DNA from: Treponema denticola ATCC 35405
GTDB taxonomy: Bacteria; Spirochaetota; Spirochaetia; Treponematales; Treponemataceae
Direction of reading: 5' to 3'
Length of the DNA stretch: 64,000 nucleotides
NCBI RefSeq assembly: GCF_000008185.1
Contig: NC_002967.9
Span: forward strand, 2,108,001 to 2,172,000
Part shown: in pieces, positions 52,329 through 61,200 of the stretch
Numbering within the stretch: position 1 is the stretch's first letter
Layout: every line of letters begins with the position of its first letter
Position numbers and translations under genes: made by a program
The notes under the pieces: model-generated
Told to the model about the DNA's origin: nothing
The model's input: the letters and a program-made list of their open reading frames with translations, nothing else
Databases searched by the model: none

Positions 52329-53618
52329 ATGCAAATTAAAAAAAGAACGGAAAAGCGTAATTTATTTTTAATTTATTTCGGCACAATAACTTCGCTGATA
52401 GGCGATGAAATAGGAAGCGTAGCTATTTCTATCTGGGTCGCCCTTCAAACAGATAATCCTATAAATTTTGCCCTTGTATATTCTGCAGCCAAATTTTCAA
52501 GAATTGTTTTTTCTCTTTTTTCGGGTTCAATCGTAGACAGCTTTAACAAAAAGAAGATTTTATACTTAAGCGACTCGGCTCAATTTGTTTTAAATATTTT
52601 TATTCTATTTTTGATTCTTTTAAATTTGGATTTTAAGTTAAAGGTATTTTTGTTTTGCCTTATAAGTTTTTTGCAAGGTTTTTGCCTGTCCATCTTTAAA
52701 CCTTCGAGCAGAGCAATTTTACCCGAAATAATCAACAAAGAAAATTTAAAAAAAGCTAATTCTGTTTTGGAAATGAGTAAGAGCTTAATTTCGATGCTGG
52801 CAGTCATCTTTGCGGCAGGGCTCGTGATGCTCTTAGGCTGTGAAGTCTGTATTTTAATCAATGCTCTAACTTTTTTTATATCGGCCCTATCCGAGATTTT
52901 TATCCGTTACGATTTTAAAAAGAAAGATGAGCAAAAGAAAATGGAGTCAAAGTTAAAAAAAATCTTCGACGGGTACCGCTATGTTTTAAGCGAAAAAGAA
53001 CTTTTAAGATTTGCATTATTGGGTTCATGCTTAAACTTTTTTTGTACCCCCATTTTTTCGAACATACTGACCTATCAGTTTAAGACGGTTTTTATGTTTA
53101 ATTGGCAGTCGACTTTTCCTTTTCTAAATAAATTTTTAAAAGATGAAAAATCTTTTTTAGCTCTTCTTTCAACAATTGTTTTTTTCGGCTTAGGAATAGG
53201 AAATATACTGGGCAGCCTTGCTTCTCGAAAAGTTTCCGGTAAAAATATAAAATTTTTTGCTTTGGTTTTGCCGGCCTTTTCTTTTTTGATTTTAGGTTTT
53301 TACTTTTGGTTTTTAAAAGAAAACAACTTTTTATTTAATGTAATCTTACTCGGCAGTATTATCAGCTCATCCGCCCTGCTTGCAGGTTTCAGCATGGGAG
53401 TTTTTAATGTCTATGTAACAAGCCTTTACCAAAAAAAGGTACGGTCCGAATTCTCAGGAAGATTTTTTGCCTTTAATACCGTGCTGATTCAAATATCTTC
53501 TCCGATAGGAATGCTTATCGGCAGCAGTATCGCTGCAATAGGCATTTTTTATCCCGTCTTTCTTTTTGCCGGCGGCATTTTATTTTTTAGTTACATAGTC
53601 TATTGCCGCTCATTATAA
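52329..53618 (+). CDS. Major facilitator superfamily transporter
   Basis: 429 aa with about twelve transmembrane segments. N-terminal FGTITSLIGDEIGSVAISIW and the loop-2 region SIVDSFNKKKILYLSD fit the MFS_3 (EntS-like) exporters. The loop FKPSSRAILPEIINKENLKKANS is typical of that branch. The substrate is unknown; drug or siderophore export is possible. Confidence 0.85.
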   Translation: MQIKKRTEKRNLFLIYFGTITSLIGDEIGSVAISIWVALQTDNPINFALVYSAAKFSRIVFSLFSGSIVDSFNKKKILYLSDSAQFVLNIFILFLILLNLDFKLKVFLFCLISFLQGFCLSIFKPSSRAILPEIINKENLKKANSVLEMSKSLISMLAVIFAAGLVMLLGCEVCILINALTFFISALSEIFIRYDFKKKDEQKKMESKLKKIFDGYRYVLSEKELLRFALLGSCLNFFCTPIFSNILTYQFKTVFMFNWQSTFPFLNKFLKDEKSFLALLSTIVFFGLGIGNILGSLASRKVSGKNIKFFALVLPAFSFLILGFYFWFLKENNFLFNVILLGSIISSSALLAGFSMGVFNVYVTSLYQKKVRSEFSGRFFAFNTVLIQISSPIGMLIGSSIAAIGIFYPVFLFAGGILFFSYIVYCRSL

Positions 53619-53644
53619 GCAAAGCGCAAATTAAAATGAGCGGC
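53605..53644. terminator. Possible terminator hairpin, MFS / nikL-like
   Basis: Ten-base stem GCCGCTCATT (53605-53614) / AATGAGCGGC (53635-53644) spanning the MFS stop codon, between convergent genes. No clear U-run. Confidence 0.4.
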
Positions 53645-53663
53645 GATATTTTAGGCTCTTGTT

Positions 53664-54149
53664 TTAAGCTTTTTTATCTAAGACCTTTTTTTTAAATGTT
53701 CTAAATTCAAAAAAGAGAAAAATAATGGCACAGGTATTTAAAACGGTTAAAATTGTGGGGAGCTTACTAGGTCTTTTGGTTTTCCCGATTTTTTTAGATT
53801 TTGCGGAAGAATCGCCGGAAGCGGATGCGGCAGTTCCGCCTTCATCCGAGCTTTCTTCTTCGCTTGCTTCCCAATAGGCGACATGGCCTGCCCCATCCGA
53901 AGCTTCGGCCGACATTACTTTAAGAGAAGGATCAAAGCGGTAAAAACCCTTATCGTCTACAACGCCTTCTTGAATTACATCAAGGCCTCCATCGGAATAA
54001 AGAATTACCTTTGTTCCGGGGGTAAAGCCTCCGCCATCGTACTCAACCTGAAAAACTCCAGGTTCGACGAGTTCCAAAAACATTGCATGAGAAAAAGCTG
54101 CAAAGCTTACAACAAATAAAAACAATAAAATTAAAGTATATTTTTTCAT
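53664..54149 (-). CDS. NikL/CbiL-like accessory protein of nickel/cobalt ECF transporter
   Basis: 161 aa. Signal peptide ~1-22, an Ig-like extracytoplasmic domain (GGGFTPGTKVILYSDGG, DDKGFYRFDPSL), a Ser/Lys-rich spacer and a C-terminal transmembrane helix (~130-150). This matches the small NikL/CbiL components that work with CbiM. Last gene of the cbiQ-cbiO-cbiM cluster. Identification relies on context as well as layout. Confidence 0.7.
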   Translation of the reverse strand: MKKYTLILLFLFVVSFAAFSHAMFLELVEPGVFQVEYDGGGFTPGTKVILYSDGGLDVIQEGVVDDKGFYRFDPSLKVMSAEASDGAGHVAYWEASEEESSDEGGTAASASGDSSAKSKKIGKTKRPSKLPTILTVLNTCAIIFLFFEFRTFKKKVLDKKA

Positions 54150-54179
54150 AATTTTACCTTCTAAAAAAAATTGATTTTC

Positions 54180-54773
54180 CTATAAATTCCGTTTAAACCA
54201 ATCGGGCCTCGCCTTCATCATAAGCTTGACGGCAAAACCGGTAATTACAGCCTCGACCGCCATAACTACGGAATGAGAAACAAAGATAGCTATAAATGTT
54301 TCTTTTGCAAAACTTCCGCCCGTCATAAGAAGAACCGATAAAACCAAAACAACAAAGATAACAGACAAGGCTCCTACAACCATTCCCTTTAAAAGCACAT
54401 TATCGCTTTTCCAATTATAAAAAATAATTGCAGATAATATTGAAGAAATAGAAAGCATCAGAGTGTTAGCTCCGAGGGTTGTAATCCCGCCGTGTTGAAA
54501 TAAAAGGGCTTGCAGCAGCAGTGCGGGAAAAAATGCAAGGGGCGCCCTACGCCCTACAATAATTCCTATCAGTCCGCACATGAGCGGATGAACCGAGCTC
54601 GGCGGTATCGGAATCATAATCAATGAAATAGCAAAAAAAGTTCCCGCCATAAGACTTATTTTCGGGATATCCTCTTCTTTTGTTCCTTTGACGGCAAAGG
54701 CAATTCCTACCGCACTTGCCGCATAACCTACGGCACAAACCGCCGTCGATAATCCTCCATCGGATATATGCAT
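54180..54773 (-). CDS. cbiM: CbiM/NikM substrate-specific component of Ni/Co ECF transporter
   Basis: 197 aa from ATG 54773 with GGAGG upstream; the longer frame from 54833 runs through the hairpin repeat and is rejected. The N-terminal MHISDG provides the free amine and His2 that bind the metal in this family. Five to six transmembrane segments follow. It selects Ni2+ or Co2+; which one cannot be read from sequence. Confidence 0.88.
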   Translation of the reverse strand: MHISDGGLSTAVCAVGYAASAVGIAFAVKGTKEEDIPKISLMAGTFFAISLIMIPIPPSSVHPLMCGLIGIIVGRRAPLAFFPALLLQALLFQHGGITTLGANTLMLSISSILSAIIFYNWKSDNVLLKGMVVGALSVIFVVLVLSVLLMTGGSFAKETFIAIFVSHSVVMAVEAVITGFAVKLMMKARPDWFKRNL

Positions 54774-54792
54774 AAATTCCTCCTGAATCAAA

Positions 54793-54831
54793 GATAAACA
54801 GTGAGGCGGAATTTCTGCCGAACTGTTTATC
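54793..54831. repeat. Dispersed 39-nt hairpin repeat, copy 2
   Basis: The same GATAAACAGT/ACTGTTTATC stem as at 13231-13269, differing at two loop positions only. It sits between the cbiO stop and the cbiM ribosome site, 19 nt before the ATG. Confidence 0.8.
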
Positions 54832-54845
54832 AAAACTCCTTTTAT

Positions 54846-55631
54846 TTACAATAAATTTAAGGCATCTTCAACAGAACGGGGAGCAGGGTTTTTATGGCCG
54901 AAAAGCCTTGCAAGTTTAGGCATAACTATACCCGCTCTTTGCAGCACTTCCGCATTATTAAAAATGCTCACAGCATCGCCTCCGGCAATCAATTCTCCCT
55001 CGTTCATCACATAAACATTATCGGCCCACTCATAACAAAAATCCTGATCATGGGTCGAAAAAATAATCGTCTTTCCTTCTTTGGAAAAATCGTCCAAGAT
55101 AGCTTTAAAGGCAGCCTTTACCTTGCTGTCAAGACCCGAAAAAGGCTCATCGCATACGATAATTTCAGGCTCCATAACAAGGACACCGGCTATGGCACAA
55201 ATCTTCTTTTGCCCCAAACTAAGCTGATAGGGAGAATAATCCTTTAAGTGCTCGATATTCAGTTTTTTTAAGATACGATCAACGGCAGCTTCTATTTCTC
55301 CCCTGCCCATACCTAAATTCTTTAGCCCGAAGCCGATGTCTTCGTAAACGCTTGTCAAAAAAAGCTGATGGTCGGGATAATCGAAGAGGAAGCCCGATTT
55401 TTTTCTTACGGAATTTAAGGTCTTTTTAGAAACCTCTTCACCCAAAATATTCACCCTTCCCGTTTGAGGCAAAATTGTTCCGTTAAGATGATAAAGGAGG
55501 GTCGACTTTCCGGAGCCGTTTAGACCGACTACGGCCGTCTTTTTTCCTTTTTCAAAATGAGCGTTTATATTCTTGATTGCATTCCTTCCATCGGGATAAG
55601 TGTAGGATAAATTTTCTATTAAAACAGCCAT
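54846..55631 (-). CDS. cbiO: ECF transporter ATPase CbiO
   Basis: 261 aa. Walker [11 protein letters not shown]-loop, signature [13 protein letters not shown], Walker [14 protein letters not shown] and H-loop STHDQDF. It powers the nickel/cobalt importer. The 5' end overlaps the end of cbiQ by 13 nt. Confidence 0.94.
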
Positions 55632-56332
55632 GGAATCTCCATAAATCTTTCTATTATTGTGAGGCCTATAAAAAACAAAGCAAAGAAGACAAGAAGGCCT
55701 ATGTAAAAGGGCGAGGCAATTTTTTCGGGTTTAAATTTGGTTTCGGAGGTAAAGCCCCGTGCCCTCATCGCATTATAAACCTTATCGCCGTGATCCGCCG
55801 CCTTCAAAAAAAAGCCGCCTATCATTTCGCCGTAGGTTGAAACCTTTGCAAAGGTGCGGGCATTGTCAAAACAGCGGGCACTCATAGCCTTTGCAGTCTT
55901 GTCCAGATCCGTTCTTACCATAAAAAAGTATCTAAAGGTAAGAGAAATAATTTGATTTAAAAAATTGGGAAGGCCGAGCTTCATAACGCCTTCGACCAAG
56001 TAAAGGTAAGAATATTTTGAAGAAATAAAGGAAATCGTCATCATCGCACACATTAGCCGCAGGATGAGCTTTGCAGAAAAACATCTTTGTTCTATAGGAA
56101 CATTGTAAAAGCCCCTGATTACGAAGGGAAGCAGAACCATTATCACAAAGGGCAAAACGCCCAGAATCGATTTAAGGTTTTTAATCCTTTCAGGCGAAAA
56201 AATCAAAATCATTGAAATAACTATAAAAACCCAGACTATCAAAACTTCTATATGCTTAACGCTCGAAAGATAGAACAAAAAAAAGAAAAGAATATATAAA
56301 GTTATGTGAGGTGCTTTTTTTAAGCTTTCCAT
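55619..56332 (-). CDS. cbiQ: ECF transporter transmembrane protein CbiQ
   Basis: 237 aa from ATG 56332 ([10 protein letters not shown]). The frame is open to 56413, but that part lies upstream of the likely promoter and in the repeat array, so it is excluded. About five to six transmembrane segments; the coupling motifs AMSARCFD and AMRARGF contact CbiO. First gene of the operon. Confidence 0.85.
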
Positions 56333-56360
56333 AATCGTATAACCTGACTTGAGTCCTAAT

Positions 56361-56389
56361 TTTATAGCACTTTTAGAGGAGAAAGGCAA
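56361..56389 (-). promoter_or_regulatory. Promoter of cbi operon
   Basis: Minus-strand TTGCCT (56389-56384), 17 nt, TATAAA (56366-56361). Leader about 22 nt. It decides the cbiQ start in favour of 56332. Confidence 0.5.
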
Positions 56390-56397
56390 GGGGGGGC

Positions 56398-56608
56398 GAT
56401 TAAAAATGTACATCCTGAGTACATTTTTAATCTTAGAGTTTTAGACTTGCGTCTAAAACTCTTGGAAGTTTGGAACCACGGACATCCGTGTCCGTTTATG
56501 AATGTACATTCTTGTACATTTTTAATCTTCAAGTTTTAGCCGCAGGCTAAAACTTGCGAGCGTGGAACTGCCGCCATCCGTGACGGTTGGGGAATGTACA
56601 TCCTGAGT
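56398..56608 (+). repeat. Structured tandem repeat array, site B (two units plus a partial)
   Basis: Units begin at AATGTAC 56405, 56501 and 56593, a period of 92-96 nt. Hairpin 1: 14-bp stem 56398-56411 / 56419-56432. Hairpin 2: GAGTTTTAGAC-ttgc-GTCTAAAACTC (56436-56461), and a CAAGTTTTAGCC/GGCTAAAACTTG variant near 56530-56555. Then a TGGAAC box and hairpin 3 around CATCCGTG. This is the reverse orientation of the array at 17431-17633. Confidence 0.85.
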
Positions 56609-56683
56609 CCGATTTTCACAATTTAATCCAATTTATAAAAACCTTTTTATATTTTACTATTTTTTTTAAATATTTTCTATAAA

Positions 56684-56725
56684 TATAATGAGGAGGGAGA
56701 ATGTGAAAAAATTAGGAGAACACAA
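56684..56725 (+). promoter_or_regulatory. Leader of rpn gene with 8-codon minicistron
   Basis: TATAAT at 56684-56689, then AGGAGG and GTG at 56703 opening a short frame MKKLGEHK whose TGA overlaps the rpn ATG (ATGA). A second AGGAG lies inside it. Confidence 0.5.
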
Positions 56726-57478
56726 ATGATAAAAAGATTTGAAGATTTGACTTTACAAGACGATTTTATGTTTTGTAAAGTTATGCAAAATCCGGATTTA
56801 TGCAAAAGACTAATCGAAATGATACTATCCGATACAATAGGTAAAATTACATATATTTCGATACAGCATAATATTAAAAACTATGAACAGGCAAAGTCAG
56901 TGAGATTTGATGTTTTAGTACAGACAGAGAACGGTAAATTTTATGATATTGAAATGCAGGTAAGTAATGAGAAGAATACCCCCAAAAGAATGAGGTTTTA
57001 CCAAGCAGCCATCGATATTTCGTTCTTGGATAAGGGCAATTCCTATAATAATTTAAACGACAGCTTTATAATTTTTATCTGCACTTTTGATGCTATCGGT
57101 AAAAATAGACCTATTTATATCTTTGAAAACATCTGCATTGAAGATAAAAATATATCTTTACAAGACAGAACAAAAAAGGTTATAATAAACTCAGAGGCTT
57201 TTGAAAATACCGAAGACAAAGAATTAAAAGAGTTTTTAGAATACCTTAAAACAGGTAAAGCAAAAAGCGAATTTACAAGGGAGATAGAGGCTATGATACA
57301 AACAATAAAACAAAACGAACAAGCAAGACAAGAATATAGATTAATGTCAACTTTTGAGATGGATATTAAGGATAGTGTTAAGCGGGAGACAGCAAAACTT
57401 ATGAAACAAAAAAACTTTGATATAGCTTTAATTAAAGAAATAACGGGACTTCCAGAAACTGAAATTGAGGAACTGTAA
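56726..57478 (+). CDS. Rpn-family PD-(D/E)XK nuclease/putative transposase
   Basis: 250 aa, apparently intact. The nuclease core is VRFDVLVQTENGKFYDIEMQV near residues 65-85, carrying Asp and the Glu-x-Gln of the PD-(D/E)XK fold. FEDLTLQDDFMFCKVM is the usual start, and the C-terminal helices end GLPETEIEEL. Family members promote RecA-independent recombination and behave like selfish or defence genes. It lies between the repeat array and a truncated relative in opposite orientation. Confidence 0.85.
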   Translation: MIKRFEDLTLQDDFMFCKVMQNPDLCKRLIEMILSDTIGKITYISIQHNIKNYEQAKSVRFDVLVQTENGKFYDIEMQVSNEKNTPKRMRFYQAAIDISFLDKGNSYNNLNDSFIIFICTFDAIGKNRPIYIFENICIEDKNISLQDRTKKVIINSEAFENTEDKELKEFLEYLKTGKAKSEFTREIEAMIQTIKQNEQARQEYRLMSTFEMDIKDSVKRETAKLMKQKNFDIALIKEITGLPETEIEEL

Positions 57479-57479
57479 A

Positions 57480-57761
57480 TTAGGGGAAGTACAGCCAGCG
57501 AAACTTCGAGGCGTACAGCCAGCGAAGCTTCAAGGCTAAGACACTTTTTCGGGTATATGAACCGGTTTTATCGCTGATCGAATCCTTATGAAACTCCTTA
57601 TCCAAAAGTTCCAAGCCTGCGATATCCTCAGGGAGAATGTCTAAGATACATTCCAACAAGTCCTGTAGTACGTCCTTGTTTTCCTCCGTGCCGAATACTC
57701 GTTTAAAAGCGTAGTCGTTACGGAGGGTGATTTTAAATAGTTTTTTCATATCAAACTCCAT
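57480..57761 (-). pseudogene. Rpn-family nuclease, truncated N-terminal copy
   Basis: 93 aa. The first ~68 residues match the Rpn N-terminus (as at 17041-17187) up to SISDKTG, after which homology is lost. The tail is translated from two 24-nt tandem repeats (57489-57512, 57513-57536) giving the repeated LRWLY and FRWLY. The catalytic core is absent. Confidence 0.75.
57489..57536. repeat. 24-nt direct tandem repeat
   Basis: Two adjacent copies beginning GTACAGCCAGCGAA, 22 of 24 bases identical, at the truncation point of the rpn fragment. Confidence 0.85.
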
Positions 57762-58024
57762 AAAAATTATTTAAAAGAGAAAAATTTTCTCCCTTTCATA
57801 ATTATTGTATGAAGAGTTTGCAATAAATAGTAAAATTTTGAAAAAAGAAATTTGGGAAATGGTAATTTTTTTTATTTAACCGCTGCGAGCACAAAGACCG
57901 CAAAGAAATTTTTTAAGAATCGTAATAACATATTTCGTAACCTCTGCCTCAAACACAGTTTTGAATTTACTTAAATCCTCTGTTTTATCTCAACCAAAAA
58001 ATTGACCCAAAACTTGCCTGAAAA
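57762..58024. other. Gene-free AT-rich region, rpn flank
   Basis: No coding frame or RNA gene is recognised. The part up to about 57900 is related to 17188-17310, showing that both loci carry the same rpn upstream flank. Confidence 0.5.
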
Positions 58025-58155
58025 GCGGGGTTCTTAGGGGCAGCGCCCCTAAGCAGCCGTTGAAGGGTGAGGGGGTTATAGGGGGAGAGGGAAACTTGCG
58101 TCTGACCTGAAAAGCCCGTAAGGGAACAAGTTGTCCTCTCCCCCTAATCAATTAC
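58025..58155 (+). repeat. Double-hairpin element, copy 2
   Basis: Hairpin CTTAGGGGC (58033-58041) / GCCCCTAAG (58045-58053), then GGGGGAGAGG (58081-58090) / CCTCTCCCCC (58135-58144). It ends 20 nt before the -35 of the macroglobulin gene. Homologous to 16870-16985. Confidence 0.75.
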
Positions 58156-58175
58156 ACCTTTTCTGTTTTCCTCAA

Positions 58176-58204
58176 TTGAAAATTTTCAGACTCTGTGCTA
58201 TTAT
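58176..58204 (+). promoter_or_regulatory. Promoter of alpha-2-macroglobulin gene, leaderless
   Basis: TTGAAA (58176-58181), 17 nt, TATTAT (58199-58204), six bases to ATG 58211; no Shine-Dalgarno. Confidence 0.65.
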
Positions 58205-58210
58205 TATTCT

Positions 58211-61200
58211 ATGAAAAGTTTAAACTCATTATCAAAGCAGCTTTTAGCAGCTCTAGTTCTTGTTTTGTCGGCATCGGTTTTTATGGCCGGTTGTAAAAAA
58301 AATGACCAAGCTTTGCAAAATGCAATGGATGATATTGAAAGCATAAGCTACGGAGCCTTAAAGCGGCTTGAGCCTATCAATGTGATCTTTAAGGAAGAAA
58401 TAAAGCATCCTGAAAACCTTGAAAAGGCCTGCGTTTTAACGCCTAAGCCTTCCGGAGAATGGAAGATAATGGGTAAAAATCAAATTACCTTTACTCCTTC
58501 ATCAGCCTACAGCTTTAAAACCGATCTTAACCTGGAATTGGATGTAGGACTTCTCCTCGAAAACACAGAGAAGAAAAAGGGAATCAGCCTCACATTCAAC
58601 ATAGCTCATCCTGAGTTTAAACTTATATCGGGAGAACTAATCCCCGACGAAAAAAAAGAAAATATTTTTAGATTTGAAGGTATCGGCGAAACCGATATAC
58701 CTGAAACTCTTACCTCAATAGAAAAAATGCTTACAGCCGATTTAAAAATGGGAAATTCAAAGTCAAACCCTGCTATAAAGGTTAGCCAAGGGGTCGCCTC
58801 CAATCAATATAAAATCAGCATAAAAGAGATAAGCAGAAAAAAACAAGTTCAAGAATTGAATCTCTCATGGAATTTGGAAGCTCTCGGCGGAGAGGGCTCA
58901 AGTTCTGCAAGCTTTACCGTAGCAGCCATATCGGTTTTTCAGGTAACTTCTTTTTCTCAAGAAACGGGAAGCGAAATACAGGTAAACTTTTCGGATATGC
59001 TGGACTCTTCACAAGATTTAAGGGGCTTTATAAAACTTGAATCGTCTCCCGAAATGCCTTTTAGATACAGTATTGACGGATATAAGCTTAAAATCTTTTC
59101 TCAAAACGGGCTTTTCCCCGATAATACACGCTTATCGGTACTGCCCGGCATAAAAAATTCAAGAGGAAAAAAACTTGAAACCCAAGCCGATTTTTCCATA
59201 ACGGTTGCTTGGGAAAAACCCTCAATACGCTTTACAAAGGCCGGAAACATAATTCCTGCAAAGGAAATGTCCGTCCTTGTTTCTACAAAAAATATCAGCG
59301 GACTTATGCTCGAAGCCTTTCAGATCTACGATAAAAATATGACGCAATTTCTCCAGATAAATACTATAGACGGAAGCTATGAGCTAAACCGCGTAGGAGA
59401 ACCCGTCTGGCGGCAGAGCTTTGACCTTGAATGGAACAGCTCGATGAAAAACAAAACGGTTCAACACTCCCTCGACATCAGCAAGCTGATAAAGAAATTC
59501 CCCGGCGGTATGTTCGAACTTCGTGCAAGTTTTACAAAAAAGCACAGCATGTATGAATCATCTTCCAAATCCAACGAGTTTTCACACCTTCCCTTCCCCA
59601 AGGATATAAGCGAAATTGAAAACTTTAAAAACATCGAAACCGATTATTGGAATAATTCCGATATAGAAGATGAAGACCGCTATAAATTTTGGTCGAACAG
59701 GGAAAACCCGAACCATCCGGCCTTTTACCTTCCGTCATACAGCAATTACTGTATGGCAATAAAAAGAATTCTGGTTTCAAACATAGGCTTATCGGCAAAA
59801 AAAGACAGGGAAGGAAAACTTTACATCAGTGCTGCCGACCTATTGACGGCCGAACCTATGAGCGGTGTAAATATAAGTTTATTTAACTTTGCTCAAAAAG
59901 AATTTGAATCAGGCAAAACCGACGGCGACGGGCTTTTAATGCTCAAAAATGAAAACGATGCCTTCCTTATAAGAGCCGAAAAAAGCGGAGATGTAAACTG
60001 GCTTCCCCTTAATTCCGAAGTGCTTTCTACAAGTCATTTTCAGGTAGAAGGAGAGTCTTCAAAAAAAGGAGTTAAGGGTTATATTTATGGAGAACGCGGG
60101 GTTTGGCGCCCCGGAGACGATATTCATCTTGTATTTATTTTACAGGATTTGGAAAAAAATCTCCCTAAAGATTACCCCGTTAAATTCTATCTTGAAGACC
60201 CATTAGGCAAAAAAACGGATACTAAGGTTTTTACTTCCTCGGTGGACGGTTTTTATAGGATAGATACAAAAACCAATGTTCAAGACAAGACCGGTACTTG
60301 GTATGCAATAGTTACAGCAGGAGGAAAGTCTTGGTCTAAGAGCATAAAGGTTGAGTCCATTGTACCCAACCGTCTTTTTGTAAACCTTGATCCTAAGGCA
60401 AAATATTTTTCCGAAGGCTATAATCCGGCGGTGCTTGGAGGCGAGTGGCTCCATGGGGCAAAGGCTTCCGGCTTAAAGGCCGAAATTTCAGCCCGCTATG
60501 TTTTAAACCGGACTCCTTTTGAAAATTATAAAAACTATAATTTTATAAATCCCGAACTTAGCGTACAACAAGACTCAAACAAAATTTGGGAAGGTACCCT
60601 AAATGATTCGGGAAAAGCCGACATAAATCTTTATCTTTCATCCGAAGCAAAAGCCCCCGGAAAACTAAAGGCAATTTTTGAAACAAGAATATACGAACCT
60701 TCAGGTGCCTTTTCTACGGAAAACAAGGTCTTTGATTATTCGCCCTATTCACGCTATGTCGGAATGCAGATTCCTAAAAGCGATGATGAGTATAGGGATA
60801 TGCTTTACACCAATAAGGACCAAACCCTATATTTTGCGGTTTTGGATCCTGAGGGAAATCCCGTAAAAGAAGGCGTAAACTTAAGCGTAAACCTTTATAA
60901 GCTGGAATGGTATTGGTGGTGGGAAGCAGATGAAGAAAGTGCCAACTATACAAATTCAAGGTACACTCAACATATAAAAAACTGGAATATTTCGGCAAAG
61001 GGCGGAAAGGCCGAACTTAAAATGAAGGTTACAGATGGAGATTGGGGCAGGTATTTGATTACGGTTTCAGATCCGAACGGAGGGCACAGCTCGGCTCAGG
61101 TAGTATATTTTGACTGGGAAGGATGGGCCAGCCGAAAAACAAGCGATGAGTCAAGCGATTCAATCATCATGCTCACAACCGATAAAGCAAAATACTACGC

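Noticed and set aside
54774-54845. Cobalamin or NiCo riboswitch before cbiM
   Set aside because: The interval is only 72 nt and holds just the 39-nt hairpin repeat; no B12 box or NiCo core is seen.
56333-56413. N-terminal extension of CbiQ
   Set aside because: It crosses a TTGCCT-17-TATAAA promoter and enters the repeat array.
56398-56608. CRISPR array
   Set aside because: Units are contiguous and structured with no unique spacers, and no cas genes are nearby.
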